64,000 nt of DNA from an uncultured Pseudodesulfovibrio sp. (GTDB taxonomy: Bacteria > Desulfobacterota > Desulfovibrionia > Desulfovibrionales > Desulfovibrionaceae): positions 630,001 to 694,000 of the forward strand of contig NZ_OY782498.1 of NCBI RefSeq assembly GCF_963677845.1. Direction: 5' to 3'. A program made the position numbers and the translations under genes. Below, piece by piece: positions 39,613-48,533 of the stretch. Numbering within the stretch: the stretch's first letter is position 1; each line of letters starts with the position of its first letter. The notes below the pieces were generated by a model. The model saw only the letters and a list, made by a program, of their open reading frames with translations. It was not told where the DNA came from and made no database searches.

Positions 39613-40482
39613 CTACACGAAGTCGGCCGCGTTGTAGCTTGACCGGACGAGTGGTGCGCTGAACATGTGCTTGATGCCGCGCTTTTTGCCTTCCTCGGCG
39701 TACTTGTCGAAAACTTCTGGCTCCACATAGCGTTTGACCATGGGATGTTGGCGACTGGGCTGCATGTATTGGCCGATGGTGACGATGTCACAGTCCACGG
39801 CGGCGAAATCGTCGAGAACCGTCATGATCTGTTCGTCGTTTTCACCCAGACCGACCATGATGCCGGACTTGGTGGGAATGTTCGGGGCCATGCGTTTGGC
39901 GTTGACCAGCACGTCGAGAGACTGACGGTAGTTAGCCTGTGGTCGGATATCGTCATAGAGAACCGCCACAGTCTCAAGGTTGTGGTTGAGCACGTTGGGA
40001 CGAGCATCAAGCACGGTTTTGAGAGCGTCCTGATCGCCTTGGAAATCCGGAATGAGCACTTCAATGGTACAATCGGGCATGACTTGTTGCACGGCCTTGA
40101 TGGTGGCCGCGAAGTGAGCGGCCCCTCCGTCAGGCAGGTCGTCGCGGGTGACGGAGGTGATGACTACGTGCTTGAGCTTGAGGCGTTTGGCGGCCTCGGC
40201 CACACGAGCTGGTTCCGTCGGATCAAGCTGCTCAAGATCGCCGGAAACGATGTTGCAGAAGGCACAGTTGCGCGTGCAGATCGAGCCCATGATCAGGAAT
40301 GTTGCCACGTTCTTGGAAAAACACTCCCACTTGTTCGGACACTTGGCGCTCTGACAGACCGTGTTGAGATTCAGGTCCGCTATCAAGCCGGAAGTGTTGG
40401 TGAAATTTTCGTTATTCGGCAGCTTTATGCGCAACCATTTGGGAATCCGCAAAGGCTTTTCGGAATTCTTTTTCAAAGACAT
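39613..40482 (-). CDS. lipA: Lipoyl synthase
   Basis: Radical-SAM enzyme that inserts two sulfurs into protein-bound octanoyl groups. 289 residues with both iron-sulfur motifs: auxiliary cluster CQSAKCPNKWEC and radical-SAM CTRNCAFC. The C-terminal RSSYNA serine ligand region is present. The ATG at 40482 follows GAAGGA by about eight bases and lies well inside lipB, giving a 71-base overlap in another frame. Product works on the octanoyl groups transferred by LipB. Confidence 0.97.
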   Translation of the reverse strand: MSLKKNSEKPLRIPKWLRIKLPNNENFTNTSGLIADLNLNTVCQSAKCPNKWECFSKNVATFLIMGSICTRNCAFCNIVSGDLEQLDPTEPARVAEAAKRLKLKHVVITSVTRDDLPDGGAAHFAATIKAVQQVMPDCTIEVLIPDFQGDQDALKTVLDARPNVLNHNLETVAVLYDDIRPQANYRQSLDVLVNAKRMAPNIPTKSGIMVGLGENDEQIMTVLDDFAAVDCDIVTIGQYMQPSRQHPMVKRYVEPEVFDKYAEEGKKRGIKHMFSAPLVRSSYNAADFV

Positions 40483-41071
40483 TTTTAGCGTCCTTCATAT
40501 CTATTTCGTGTCCGGCTTCTGTTGAGAGAGAGGTGGGAACCGCCCCTTGGATGCCGCACAATGTGATGGCGTTGAACAGGCTGACGTCACTACCGATGTT
40601 GAGGGCCAGACCGTGGTAGGTGACCCAGCGGCGAACGCCGATGCCCATTGAGCATATTTTCCGTGTTTCGTCCACCCATACGCCGGGATGTTTGGGGCGT
40701 CGGATGGTCTGTACGCCGAAATGCGCGCAGGTGTTGATGACGGCCTCTTCCATGTCGTGGAAGAATTTTCTCATGCCGCCGGGACGTTTTTCGACCCGCC
40801 AGATAGGGTAGGCCACGAGCTGGCCCGGAAAGTGACAGGTGATGTTTCCGCCACGGGTGGTCTGGGCCAGTTCGATACCGTGTTCGGCAAGTAAAGCCTT
40901 ATCCATATGCAGATTTTCGGCTCCGCCCTGACGGCCAAGCGTAATAACCTTGGGATGTTCGAGGATGAACACGGTATTGTCTTCGGAACCGGCAGTGACC
41001 GCTTCCAACGTCTTGAGTTGCAGGGCTTCGGCTTTTTTGTAGCTGATCAGCCCGAGGTCTATGATCTTCAT
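40412..41071 (-). CDS. lipB: Octanoyltransferase LipB
   Basis: Transfers octanoate from acyl carrier protein to lipoate-dependent enzymes. 219 residues with PKVITLGRQG, RGGNITCHFPGQLVAYPI, the catalytic Lys region RKICSMGIGVRRW, YHGLALNI and the catalytic Cys in TLCGIQGA. Upstream gene (Rsm22-like) ends at its start with a four-base overlap; downstream lipA starts inside it. The C-terminal 24 codons overlap lipA. Confidence 0.95.
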   Translation of the reverse strand: MKIIDLGLISYKKAEALQLKTLEAVTAGSEDNTVFILEHPKVITLGRQGGAENLHMDKALLAEHGIELAQTTRGGNITCHFPGQLVAYPIWRVEKRPGGMRKFFHDMEEAVINTCAHFGVQTIRRPKHPGVWVDETRKICSMGIGVRRWVTYHGLALNIGSDVSLFNAITLCGIQGAVPTSLSTEAGHEIDMKDAKNVFEKEFRKAFADSQMVAHKAAE

Positions 41072-42201
41072 TTCTTTTTGGTTGTTTTGGGCGTGTATGG
41101 GAGAATGATCGCCTTGGATTTAAGGTCGGTTTTGGGTTTTTCAGGCCATGTCGGAATAAACATTTGGCCCGGGAACAGTGACCGGGTCTTCGGGGGAATG
41201 TCAATGAGAGTCAGCCCTCGATCGGAACAGGCGTATTGGCCCCTGTTGCCGTGCAGCTTGAATGGTTCGGATATGGCTCGGACAGCTCCCCAGCTTTCAC
41301 TGCCTTTTCCCGAGAGATAAAGGAAGTTGAGTGTGACGTTGTCTTTTTCAAGTTCTGCATCTCGTGAAATCTTTTCCAGCCATTTGGGTGCATCTTTCAC
41401 AGAAAAGTTAAAGTGACACCACGGTGCACTCTGGGTCATGGCTGGCATGGGACATTCTTCACAGTGCGGGCAGGGGGCAATGGGTTTGAAGCCTTTCTCA
41501 AGCATTTGCGTGCGCATCTCCGAGATAATACGTCCGGTCATGCGGACGCCTGTTTCGATGAGCAGAATGCGTCCAGTGTCTTTTGTTGAATTTGAAAGGT
41601 GCTTTGACAGAATTTCAGCCTGTGGGCGCGTGGTTCGACCAGACCAGTCCAGTTCATTGAATGCGTTGGCGACCATGAGGAGATCGACTTTCTTATGGAG
41701 TCGGTCTGTGAACCGGGCTTTGACTGTTTTGATACGCCACGGAGAATCCTTTCCTGCCATGGCGTGGAAAAGTTTGAGACCTGTCTGCATGGACTTGGGC
41801 GAAAGGTCCATACAGGTGAAGTTGAGCTTGCGGGTGCGCAGATGGGGGCGCGACATCCATAGAGCAAGCACAGCCGTCAATGGCCCGGAGCCGAGATCGG
41901 CAATTTCGCCACCGTCAGGGATATCCAGTTCCAGACCGGCAAACAGCCGGGACATGCGGTACAGGTTCCATGGAAGGAAATAGTAGAGATACGGCGACAG
42001 AAATTTGTCGTCGGTCATGTATTCCTTGCGGCGTTGGGTGCGCTCATTGGTCAGACCTCGTGACATATCCCTGATGTCATATTTCAGGTGGTCGCGGTGT
42101 TTGCCTTTGAGAGGCCACACCTTTTTCAAGTGAGCGCCGAAACGTTCCAACTCTGACGCATTCTTCGGGGTGAGATTGGGAAAGAGTCCATCAATAGACA
42201 T
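41068..42201 (-). CDS. Rsm22-like (mitochondrial-type small-subunit) methyltransferase
   Basis: 377 residues. A SAM-binding Rossmann domain starts at IADLGSGPLTAVLAL, with NAFNELDWSG further on. A cysteine cluster, APCPHCEECPM followed by WCHFNF, is the signature of the Rsm22 family, in which it binds an iron-sulfur cluster or zinc. Family members assist small ribosomal subunit assembly in mitochondria; the bacterial role is unproven. ATG 42201 follows AAAGGATG; a longer frame to 42246 exists. It overlaps the end of the DUF4445 fragment by 11 bases and lipB by four. Confidence 0.85.
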   Translation of the reverse strand: MSIDGLFPNLTPKNASELERFGAHLKKVWPLKGKHRDHLKYDIRDMSRGLTNERTQRRKEYMTDDKFLSPYLYYFLPWNLYRMSRLFAGLELDIPDGGEIADLGSGPLTAVLALWMSRPHLRTRKLNFTCMDLSPKSMQTGLKLFHAMAGKDSPWRIKTVKARFTDRLHKKVDLLMVANAFNELDWSGRTTRPQAEILSKHLSNSTKDTGRILLIETGVRMTGRIISEMRTQMLEKGFKPIAPCPHCEECPMPAMTQSAPWCHFNFSVKDAPKWLEKISRDAELEKDNVTLNFLYLSGKGSESWGAVRAISEPFKLHGNRGQYACSDRGLTLIDIPPKTRSLFPGQMFIPTWPEKPKTDLKSKAIILPYTPKTTKKK

Positions 42202-42460
42202 AGCTAAACCGCATCCTTTGTATAAAATCATCACCAAATCCCGCATCGCCTGTCAGGTCCAGCCGGATCATGGTATCGGGCAGGGACTCGGCAAAATGCC
42301 GGGCCTGCTTGTCAGTGGTCAGTATTTCAGTTCCTCTCAGGGAGGAGTTGCCTGCCTTAATTGCTTTGTTTTTGCAACCGGGAGGCAGGAACCCGAGAAT
42401 TTCCAGATCATCCAAGCTTACGTATTCGCCCAGAGCGCCGGCAATGTAAATTTTCTTCAA
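42191..42460 (-). pseudogene. C-terminal fragment of the DUF4445/RACo-like protein, shifted frame
   Basis: 89 codons from a TTG at 42460. The sequence KKIYIAGALGEYVSLDDL, GFLPPGCKNKAIKAGNSSLRG and the ending GDDFIQRMRF is exactly the C-terminal end expected for a DUF4445 (RACo-type ASKHA) protein, whose remainder is encoded immediately upstream in another frame. The homologous frame continues upstream of the TTG (AGFGPTGL), so this is better explained by a frameshift near 42481 than by a separate gene. If it is a real separate protein it would start by coupled TTGA reinitiation; no ribosome site is visible. Confidence 0.75.
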
Positions 42461-43740
42461 GCCTGTTGGACCGAATCCTGCGCATTGAGCAGGGCTGACA
42501 TAGCCAGATTGAAGGCCGCTTTCACTTTGAGGATTTCTTCGATGTCCGAAGCCGGGAGATGGAGCGTGTCGTTGATGACAAAGGCTGGTTCGCCCTGAGT
42601 GATTGTGACCTTGTCGGCCAATTTTGTGGCTAGCGGCGTACTGCCTGTGTCGAATTGTCCAGATTCATTGACTACGCCATGCTTGCGCAGGATGGCGACC
42701 AACGAGAGATATCCAGTGCCGGTCATGCCGGTTTTCTCGGAGGCTGAGTCATCGAAATAACGAGATTTAAGCCCCTTGGGTGTCAGGGTGAATCCGGTGA
42801 TGGCTCCGGGGCCTGCAGTTCGTCCAAAGGAGAGTCCAACACCCTCAAGGGCTGGTCCCATGGGGACACTGGCGCAGATTCGTTTGTCCGGGGACAGGGC
42901 AAGAATGAATTCTCCATTGGTACCGAGATCGGCCAGCAGAAATGGGTAATCTGGTGTGTCGTGATATTCCAACGCAGTTAATCCGGCGGAAATGTCCGCG
43001 CCTACGAACGGTGCGAGTAGGCGCGGAATGTACGCATCTGGTAGCTCGGTTGTCAGGTGTTGTTCATCTCCACCGGTGTAAGACAGTGTGTACGGGGCAG
43101 TAGCGAGGTCGTCCGGTTCCATACCGAGCAGGATGTATGTCATGACCGAATTGCCGGAAACCACGAGTGCGGTACATGAGCCGTCGAGTGTGGCAGCCGT
43201 TGTCTGTACCAGCTCTGTGAGTCGATCAACAATGAGGGCGCGTAACACCGTTCGACCTTTCGGGGTGGCTGCTACCGCCAATCGTGACATGACCTCGGAG
43301 CCTAGACCTATCTGCGGGTTGAGCTCCTGTCCCGATGCCACGAGAACGTCATCAATAAGGGCAGTCCAGTGAATGGACGTGGTGCCAAGATCGACGGCCA
43401 GAGCAAAGTTGCCGGTTCTGTTTGCAAGGCTGTGTGTGGTCGGTTTTGAACGGATCGGTTCCGGCAGTTCAATGTCACACGATTCGGACGGGTGCAGACA
43501 GGCGAGCCGCCAGCCTTGAGCAATGGCGTCCTCACCAAGTTTTTTTATCTCGTCGGCAGTGTGTGTCGGGGCGTCATTCACATAACGAACACGGCATAAC
43601 CCACATTTGCCCATGCCTGAACAGAGCGGTACGCCATGCCACAGACCACCCAGGAAGATAGCGCGGGCCAAAGTGTCACCGGAATTCGGTTCAAGGGCGA
43701 TATGTTCGCCAGTATGTGTGTGAATGTGTATGCTCACCAT
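42457..43740 (-). CDS. Ferredoxin-ASKHA protein (DUF4445, corrinoid-activator-like), C-terminus lost by frameshift
   Basis: 427 residues. A plant-type 2Fe-2S ferredoxin domain (1-90) has CSGMGKCGLC and a fourth Cys in RLACLH. Then comes the ASKHA ATPase-like domain: FALAVDLGTTSIHWTALI, VVSGNSVMTYILLG, LLADLGTNGEFIL and GRTAGPGAITGF. This is the layout of RACo and related proteins that reductively reactivate corrinoid methyltransferases. The frame ends QDSVQQA where the family would continue into its C-terminal beta-alpha tail, found in the next frame. ATG 43740 follows GGAGA. Lies beside the cobalamin operon, which suits a corrinoid role, by inference. Confidence 0.85.
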   Translation of the reverse strand: MVSIHIHTHTGEHIALEPNSGDTLARAIFLGGLWHGVPLCSGMGKCGLCRVRYVNDAPTHTADEIKKLGEDAIAQGWRLACLHPSESCDIELPEPIRSKPTTHSLANRTGNFALAVDLGTTSIHWTALIDDVLVASGQELNPQIGLGSEVMSRLAVAATPKGRTVLRALIVDRLTELVQTTAATLDGSCTALVVSGNSVMTYILLGMEPDDLATAPYTLSYTGGDEQHLTTELPDAYIPRLLAPFVGADISAGLTALEYHDTPDYPFLLADLGTNGEFILALSPDKRICASVPMGPALEGVGLSFGRTAGPGAITGFTLTPKGLKSRYFDDSASEKTGMTGTGYLSLVAILRKHGVVNESGQFDTGSTPLATKLADKVTITQGEPAFVINDTLHLPASDIEEILKVKAAFNLAMSALLNAQDSVQQA

Positions 43741-43852
43741 GTTCTCCGTTGGTGCCGGGAGACTAGCGTATGGGCCGAGCCATGTAAATGTTGTTGCGCA
43801 CTCTTGGCAGCGGCGGGTTGGGCTGTTAGTATTGTACACACAAGGGAAAAAC

Positions 43853-44236
43853 GTGTTCAAGAATCCATTTAAAGTCGCAGTCAAACAATCATCAGGAAAG
43901 CGTGCTGCTTATCGTGCCAAAATCAGTGGTTTGCACGTTAAGGTTGTCGGGCGTCTTTCTGTATATTCAGCTTCGGATCTGAGCCCTACAGGGCTTGGAT
44001 TGTCCGGTTCTACCGGTGTGCGTGAAGGAGATGTTTTTGTTTTGAGTTTTTATCTCAAGGGGAAGCGGGTGGCTGCTGATCTTCAGGCGAGGGTTGTACG
44101 AGCCAAACCCCTGTTTACCGGTCTGATCTTTGTGAATCCCGATAGACGCCAGATGGACGCCTTGCACACTCTGGTGCTTGAAGAGCAGAAAGAGCAGGCC
44201 GAAGAGCGGAAAAAGATTCGATACAGGTTTGATTAG
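43853..44236 (+). CDS. PilZ-domain protein
   Basis: 127 residues, one PilZ domain, a cyclic-di-GMP receptor module. It starts at the Lys/Arg cluster GKRAAYRAKISGLHV and has SASDLSPTGLGLSGS, matching the D/NxSxxG second motif, then a beta barrel to LIFVNPDRRQ and a Glu/Lys/Gln helix. The first Arg motif is incomplete, so ligand binding is uncertain. GTG 43853 follows AAGGGAAA. Convergent with the cbiK gene, stops overlapping. Confidence 0.82.
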   Translation: MFKNPFKVAVKQSSGKRAAYRAKISGLHVKVVGRLSVYSASDLSPTGLGLSGSTGVREGDVFVLSFYLKGKRVAADLQARVVRAKPLFTGLIFVNPDRRQMDALHTLVLEEQKEQAEERKKIRYRFD

Positions 44237-45036
44237 CAGCGGTTCATACGTTTGAGTGCATCATCCAGATGTTTGAGCCAGATATCAACCAACCGGTCAT
44301 ATTCTCCGGCTCCTTTTAACAGCGGCTCACATTTGATACCTGCTGTTTCAAGGCGGGATTTCCAGCTTGTCTCCGAGTCGCCTATCATGTCGCGTGCAAC
44401 GTGCCAGCCCGCTCCAAATAGGAAGGGAACAAGGTATGCTTTTTTGACCCCGTTTTCCTTGAATCGTTCGATCACGACATCAATGCCCGCTTCTTTCTGA
44501 TGTTCCATGACTCCCATGTGGACGGTCTTGTCCCGTTTTTGGAAGGCGCGATGCATGGCCTCGTAATAAATGCTGCCGTCGTGGCGGGTGCCATGTCCCA
44601 TGAAGAGTACTGCGTCGTTTTCCCCTTTACCCTCTTCCGCAATGGACATGATGATGTCGGCCACCTGTTCAAGGCCGGTTTCACCTGCAACGAGCGGGAA
44701 GCCCACTTCCACGCGGTTGAAGCCGCCTTCTTTGAGCATTTGATCATTCGCCAGACTGAGGAGTTCATGGAATTCGGTACCGGGGATAAGGTGGAGCGAC
44801 TGAATGGCTACATGGGTTACGCCGTCTTCAAGAAGGCGGTCCAGAGCCATGGGCACGGAATCCACTGCCTCGCCTGCTTTTTCCATATGACCACGGATGA
44901 TGCTGGATGTATAAGCTACGCGTACGGGCACGTCGGGATATGCTTTGTTAACTCGTTCGATGATGTGATCGAGCGAGGCCATGGCATTTTTGTTGCGTGA
45001 GCCGAAGGCGGCGAGGACAATGGCTGTTTTCATCAT
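44233..45036 (-). CDS. cbiK: Cytoplasmic sirohydrochlorin cobaltochelatase CbiK
   Basis: Inserts cobalt into sirohydrochlorin, early in anaerobic cobalamin synthesis. 267 residues, no signal peptide. Starts TAIVLAAFGSRNKNAMASLD; the metal-binding histidines are at FMGHG (His 148) and GAGWHVARDM (His 212); TSSIIRGHME and IQSLHLIPGTEFHEL are family motifs. It is the last gene of the riboswitch operon. A second, exported CbiK is encoded first in the operon. Iron chelation for siroheme is a possible second role. Confidence 0.93.
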   Translation of the reverse strand: MMKTAIVLAAFGSRNKNAMASLDHIIERVNKAYPDVPVRVAYTSSIIRGHMEKAGEAVDSVPMALDRLLEDGVTHVAIQSLHLIPGTEFHELLSLANDQMLKEGGFNRVEVGFPLVAGETGLEQVADIIMSIAEEGKGENDAVLFMGHGTRHDGSIYYEAMHRAFQKRDKTVHMGVMEHQKEAGIDVVIERFKENGVKKAYLVPFLFGAGWHVARDMIGDSETSWKSRLETAGIKCEPLLKGAGEYDRLVDIWLKHLDDALKRMNRC

Positions 45037-45746
45037 TGCTTGTTCTTTTTTACCAATGCCAGCGAGAAATAGTGTGGCGTTTTCGGGGCATCCTTGATGT
45101 CCATGAGAATGGATTCATCGTCCATGCCTAGCCGGGAGACCAGAACGGTCTTGTCGTCCAGGCGGAGCCGGGTCAGGGTGTCCCGTATTTCTTCAAAGTT
45201 TTTGTACGCCTTGAGAATAACGGCATTGTCCGCCACGTCAAGCTGTGCTTCTAATTTTTCGGGGTCTGTGACACCGGAAGTGATGAGCAGGGACTCTTTG
45301 GACTCGCACAAGACCAGTCCTATTTTGGATGCAGCGGCGTGGAAAGAGGTAATGCCGGGGATGGCCTGAAGTTTGATCGAAGGGTCTTTGATGAGCAGAG
45401 TGCGCTGCAAATACCCATAGGTGGAGTAAGTCAGCGGATCGCCCAGCGTCAGGAAGGCCGCGTTTTGGCCGTTATTCAGGACTTTGGCCACAATGTCGGC
45501 GTTAGCTGTCCATGCCTGTTCCAACTCGTTCTTATCTTTGGTCATGGGGAAACCAAGCTGGATAACACGGACCCCTTCTTTGAGGTGCGGCTTGGCAATG
45601 GCGTATGCCGTGGAGTAGTCGTTCTTGGTAGACGCGGCGGCAAAGATGACATCAACCTCGCCAAGAGCGCGCACTGCCTTGAGGGTGAGAAGTTCCGGGT
45701 CGCCGGGGCCGACGCCTATGCCGTAGAGAATGCCTTTTTTTATCAC
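45033..45746 (-). CDS. cbiL: Precorrin-2/cobalt-factor II C20-methyltransferase
   Basis: SAM-dependent methylation at C20 of the corrin precursor, directly after the CbiK step. 237 residues: GILYGIGVGPGDPELLTLKA is the tetrapyrrole methylase signature, with FLTLGDPLTYSTYGYL and AIPGITSFHAAASK. GTG 45746 follows AAAGGA by six bases and opens at the conserved region; a longer open frame to 45887 has no support. Stop overlaps the cbiK start. cobI/cbiL naming depends on whether the substrate carries cobalt; cbiK nearby favours cbiL. Confidence 0.92.
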   Translation of the reverse strand: MIKKGILYGIGVGPGDPELLTLKAVRALGEVDVIFAAASTKNDYSTAYAIAKPHLKEGVRVIQLGFPMTKDKNELEQAWTANADIVAKVLNNGQNAAFLTLGDPLTYSTYGYLQRTLLIKDPSIKLQAIPGITSFHAAASKIGLVLCESKESLLITSGVTDPEKLEAQLDVADNAVILKAYKNFEEIRDTLTRLRLDDKTVLVSRLGMDDESILMDIKDAPKTPHYFSLALVKKNKQ

Positions 45747-45798
45747 GATATATCCTTTGGGCAGAGCGTGGTTATTCGTGCTCTGCTGTGTATCAATG

Positions 45799-46704
45799 TT
45801 AGTTATGGTCAACCCGGTGCAAGAGTTCATGGACTGTTTCGATGCCTTGCAAAAGTCGCATGGTAGGGCGCGATACAAGATGTTCATCTACCAGAAAAAC
45901 ACCGTTGTTCAAGACGGCCATGATGCGGGATGCGGCCGGACCGTTTTTGATGGTGTTGATTGATACCTGATTCATGGGACCTATCTGGGCCAGATAGACA
46001 TCAATTTTGTTCGATTTTGCCAGTAATCGTTCCAATCCATAAGAAGCGATGTTCGTGCCGCGTCTTGGTCTGGCATCGGTGGCTACGTTGATCCCGCCTG
46101 CTCTTTTGAGAACGAATAGGGGCATGGAGCCGGGAGAAAATGTTGAAAGTTTGGAATGAATGGATTCAAAGAACACCGTGGGGCGTTCGTTGAGTGGGAA
46201 TTCATCCAGTCGTTTGTCAGCTTCTACCAAGCCGTCCTTGAAATCTTCGATCATATACTCAGCCTGCATCTCCCGACCGGTCAAATGACCGAGGGTACGC
46301 CAATAGTCGTACATTTCATCGATAGTGTTTGGCTGGAGGGAAACAACCGTGATGCCATGTCGTTTAAGTGTCTTCCAGAGTGCTGGATACCCTCGTTTCA
46401 ACATGGGGCGGATAAGGATTAAATCCGGTTTGGCTGCCAGAAATTTTTCTACGCCGTCACGTGCATTAAAAGTGGTTTTTTGCAAGGCAAGGGCCGGGTA
46501 GTCTTCGGTCCGGCTGACACCGATGATTTCATCTTCAAGGCCGAGGCCAAAAAGATTTTCTGAATGGGCGGCATACAACGATATAATTCGTGTAAATGGT
46601 TTATCGAATGTGACAGTCTGCCCGGAGTCATCGGTGATAGTACGTCCGAAAGCCGGTGTGCAGAGCATGGTCATGCAGATGAAAGAGAGGAGAATGCGAA
46701 TCAA
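45799..46704 (-). CDS. ABC transporter substrate-binding protein, BtuF/FecB type
   Basis: 301 residues with a cleavable signal (about 1-20). The class III binding fold has ITDDSGQTVTFDKPFTRIISL and GLGLEDEIIGVSRTEDYP, then DLILIRPMLKRG and the long linking helix. Type: cobalamin or iron-siderophore. Regulation by a cobalamin riboswitch favours a corrinoid or cobalt chelate as ligand. The stop of this frame precedes a 52-base gap before cbiL. The start overlaps the ATPase stop by four bases. Confidence 0.88.
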   Translation of the reverse strand: MIRILLSFICMTMLCTPAFGRTITDDSGQTVTFDKPFTRIISLYAAHSENLFGLGLEDEIIGVSRTEDYPALALQKTTFNARDGVEKFLAAKPDLILIRPMLKRGYPALWKTLKRHGITVVSLQPNTIDEMYDYWRTLGHLTGREMQAEYMIEDFKDGLVEADKRLDEFPLNERPTVFFESIHSKLSTFSPGSMPLFVLKRAGGINVATDARPRRGTNIASYGLERLLAKSNKIDVYLAQIGPMNQVSINTIKNGPAASRIMAVLNNGVFLVDEHLVSRPTMRLLQGIETVHELLHRVDHN

Positions 46705-47489
46705 GAGAGTTCCTTTAAAGCGTAAGCGATGTGCGGGCCTTTTTCCGTGTTCAGAACATGAGCTTGAATACGGAAAACAGCGTTGATGGTTTCAGGGGTC
46801 AGGGTTGTTTCCACGCTTCCATGCGTGTGGACTCGGCCTTCATTCAGAATGACAAGTGTGTCACAGAAAGCTGCCGCCAGATTAAGATCGTGAAGGACGG
46901 CTACGATGGTTCGTTTCTTTTCGGACGTCAGCCGTTTGAGTTCGGTCATAGTGGTCAATGCGTGACGAATATCCATGGATGAAGTTGGTTCGTCAAGGAG
47001 CAGAGCCGGTGTGTTTTGTGCCAGTCCTCGTGCCACGACAGTACGTTGCTTTTCTCCACCGGACAAGTCGGCCATATATCGATTTTTCAAGTCGCCGAGG
47101 TCCATGGATTTCAGCGAGCTTTCGACGATAGAGAGGTCATTTTTTGATGGACGGGCGAACCTTTGGATATGTGGATGACGCCCCATGAGCACGGTCTCGA
47201 AAGCCGTGAATGGAAAATTGAAGTCGAGTTCCTGAGGGACTAGAGCGCACTGCTGAGCAAGTGTCTTTGGGGTGATGGCTGTTACGGGAGTCGTGTTAAG
47301 TGTAACGGTTCCGCTTGTTGGAGAGCGATGTCCGGCCAGCAGATCAAGCAAGGTGGATTTACCACTGCCATTGGGTCCGACGATGCCGTATAAGTGTCCC
47401 GGTTCAAAGGAGAGGTTGATATCGTGGAGCACCGGCGTATCGGTGTAACCGAAGGAGACGTCTTTGAGTGTAAAGGTGGCGGTGTGCAT
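46701..47489 (-). CDS. ABC transporter ATP-binding protein, BtuD/FecE type
   Basis: 262 residues. Walker A GPNGSGKST, Q-loop ALVPQELDF, signature LSGGEKQRTV, Walker B ALLLDEPTSSMD, and H-loop AVLHDLNLA are all present. Energises the importer made with the FecCD-type permease three bases upstream and the binding protein downstream. Confidence 0.94.
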   Translation of the reverse strand: MHTATFTLKDVSFGYTDTPVLHDINLSFEPGHLYGIVGPNGSGKSTLLDLLAGHRSPTSGTVTLNTTPVTAITPKTLAQQCALVPQELDFNFPFTAFETVLMGRHPHIQRFARPSKNDLSIVESSLKSMDLGDLKNRYMADLSGGEKQRTVVARGLAQNTPALLLDEPTSSMDIRHALTTMTELKRLTSEKKRTIVAVLHDLNLAAAFCDTLVILNEGRVHTHGSVETTLTPETINAVFRIQAHVLNTEKGPHIAYALKELS

Positions 47490-47492
47490 GGA

Positions 47493-48524
47493 TTACCCCC
47501 GGTGCCTTTTGGAGCGGGTGAATATCCAACAGAAGATCGGTCCGCCGATGAGCGCGGTGAGAACGCCGATGGGAACTTCATGGGGGAGGCCCGTGCGGGT
47601 CAGGGTGTCGGCTGCGAGTAACAGTATAGCTCCGCTCAAGCCTGATGCGGTCAGAAGCCAGCGGTTGTCCGGCCCGATAATCATGCGCATGAGATGAGGA
47701 ATAATCAATCCCACGAAGCCGATGACCCCGGAAACGGAAACGCAGACCGCGCTGATCAGGGATGCCGTGACCAAAAGTATGAGACGAACTTTGCCCGTAT
47801 CCACGCCCAGACTTTTGGCTGAGCGAGTCCCCAGACTCATGATGTTGAGGTCGCGAGCGAAAAACAGGCAGACCGCAAAGCCAAATAGGCTGGTTCCTGC
47901 GGTCAGAATAACGTCAGTCCAGGTGCGGGCTACAAAGCTTCCCATGAGCCAGAATACAATGACCGAGACTTTTTCGTCGGCCAGATATTTGATGCAGCTC
48001 AGTCCGGCTGACAGAATAGCGGAAACAATGACACCTGCCAGAATCAGGTTGGTGGGAGACAACTCCCCGTCGCGTCCAGACATGGCGATGACTGCGAAAA
48101 GCGTGGCTGTTGCCCCTGCAAAAGCCATGAGCAGCAGTGTTGTTTGGCCAAAGAAGGACAGGCCGAGCAAGAGACTTAAGGCCGCTCCGAAGGCTGCGCC
48201 GGAAGAGACTCCCAATGTGAACGGATCGGCCAATGGGTTAAGGAGTAACCCTTGAAAGACTGTGCCGGCCACGGCAAGGCCAAAGCCAACAGCGGTGGCA
48301 GTGAGGATACGGGGAAGACGTACCTCGAAAATGACGCTTGTTTTGAGTGGGTCAATGGAATCCGCCGCCCCTCGCAGAGCATCCGTCAGTGCGGTCAGCA
48401 CTTCTCCCGGCGAGACCGGGATGAAGCCAAGACCTGTGGCAATAATCACCAATGCGGCCAGTGAGGCTGCGAGTAAGGTGAGAGTTGCTCCTTTGCTGAT
48501 GGTGGTACGAGAAACGGCGGTCAT
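47493..48524 (-). CDS. ABC transporter permease, FecCD/BtuC family
   Basis: 343 residues, predicted nine or ten membrane helices. FecCD markers: VRLPRILTATAVGFGLAVAGTVFQ in pieces, NPLADPFTLGVSSGAAFGA, GFVGLIIPHLMRMIIG and TGLPHEVPIGVLTALIGGPIF. Imports corrinoid or cobalt-chelate across the inner membrane in concert with its neighbours. Nine bases separate it from the periplasmic CbiK gene upstream. Confidence 0.93.
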   Translation of the reverse strand: MTAVSRTTISKGATLTLLAASLAALVIIATGLGFIPVSPGEVLTALTDALRGAADSIDPLKTSVIFEVRLPRILTATAVGFGLAVAGTVFQGLLLNPLADPFTLGVSSGAAFGAALSLLLGLSFFGQTTLLLMAFAGATATLFAVIAMSGRDGELSPTNLILAGVIVSAILSAGLSCIKYLADEKVSVIVFWLMGSFVARTWTDVILTAGTSLFGFAVCLFFARDLNIMSLGTRSAKSLGVDTGKVRLILLVTASLISAVCVSVSGVIGFVGLIIPHLMRMIIGPDNRWLLTASGLSGAILLLAADTLTRTGLPHEVPIGVLTALIGGPIFCWIFTRSKRHRG

Positions 48525-48533
48525 GAGATCCCT

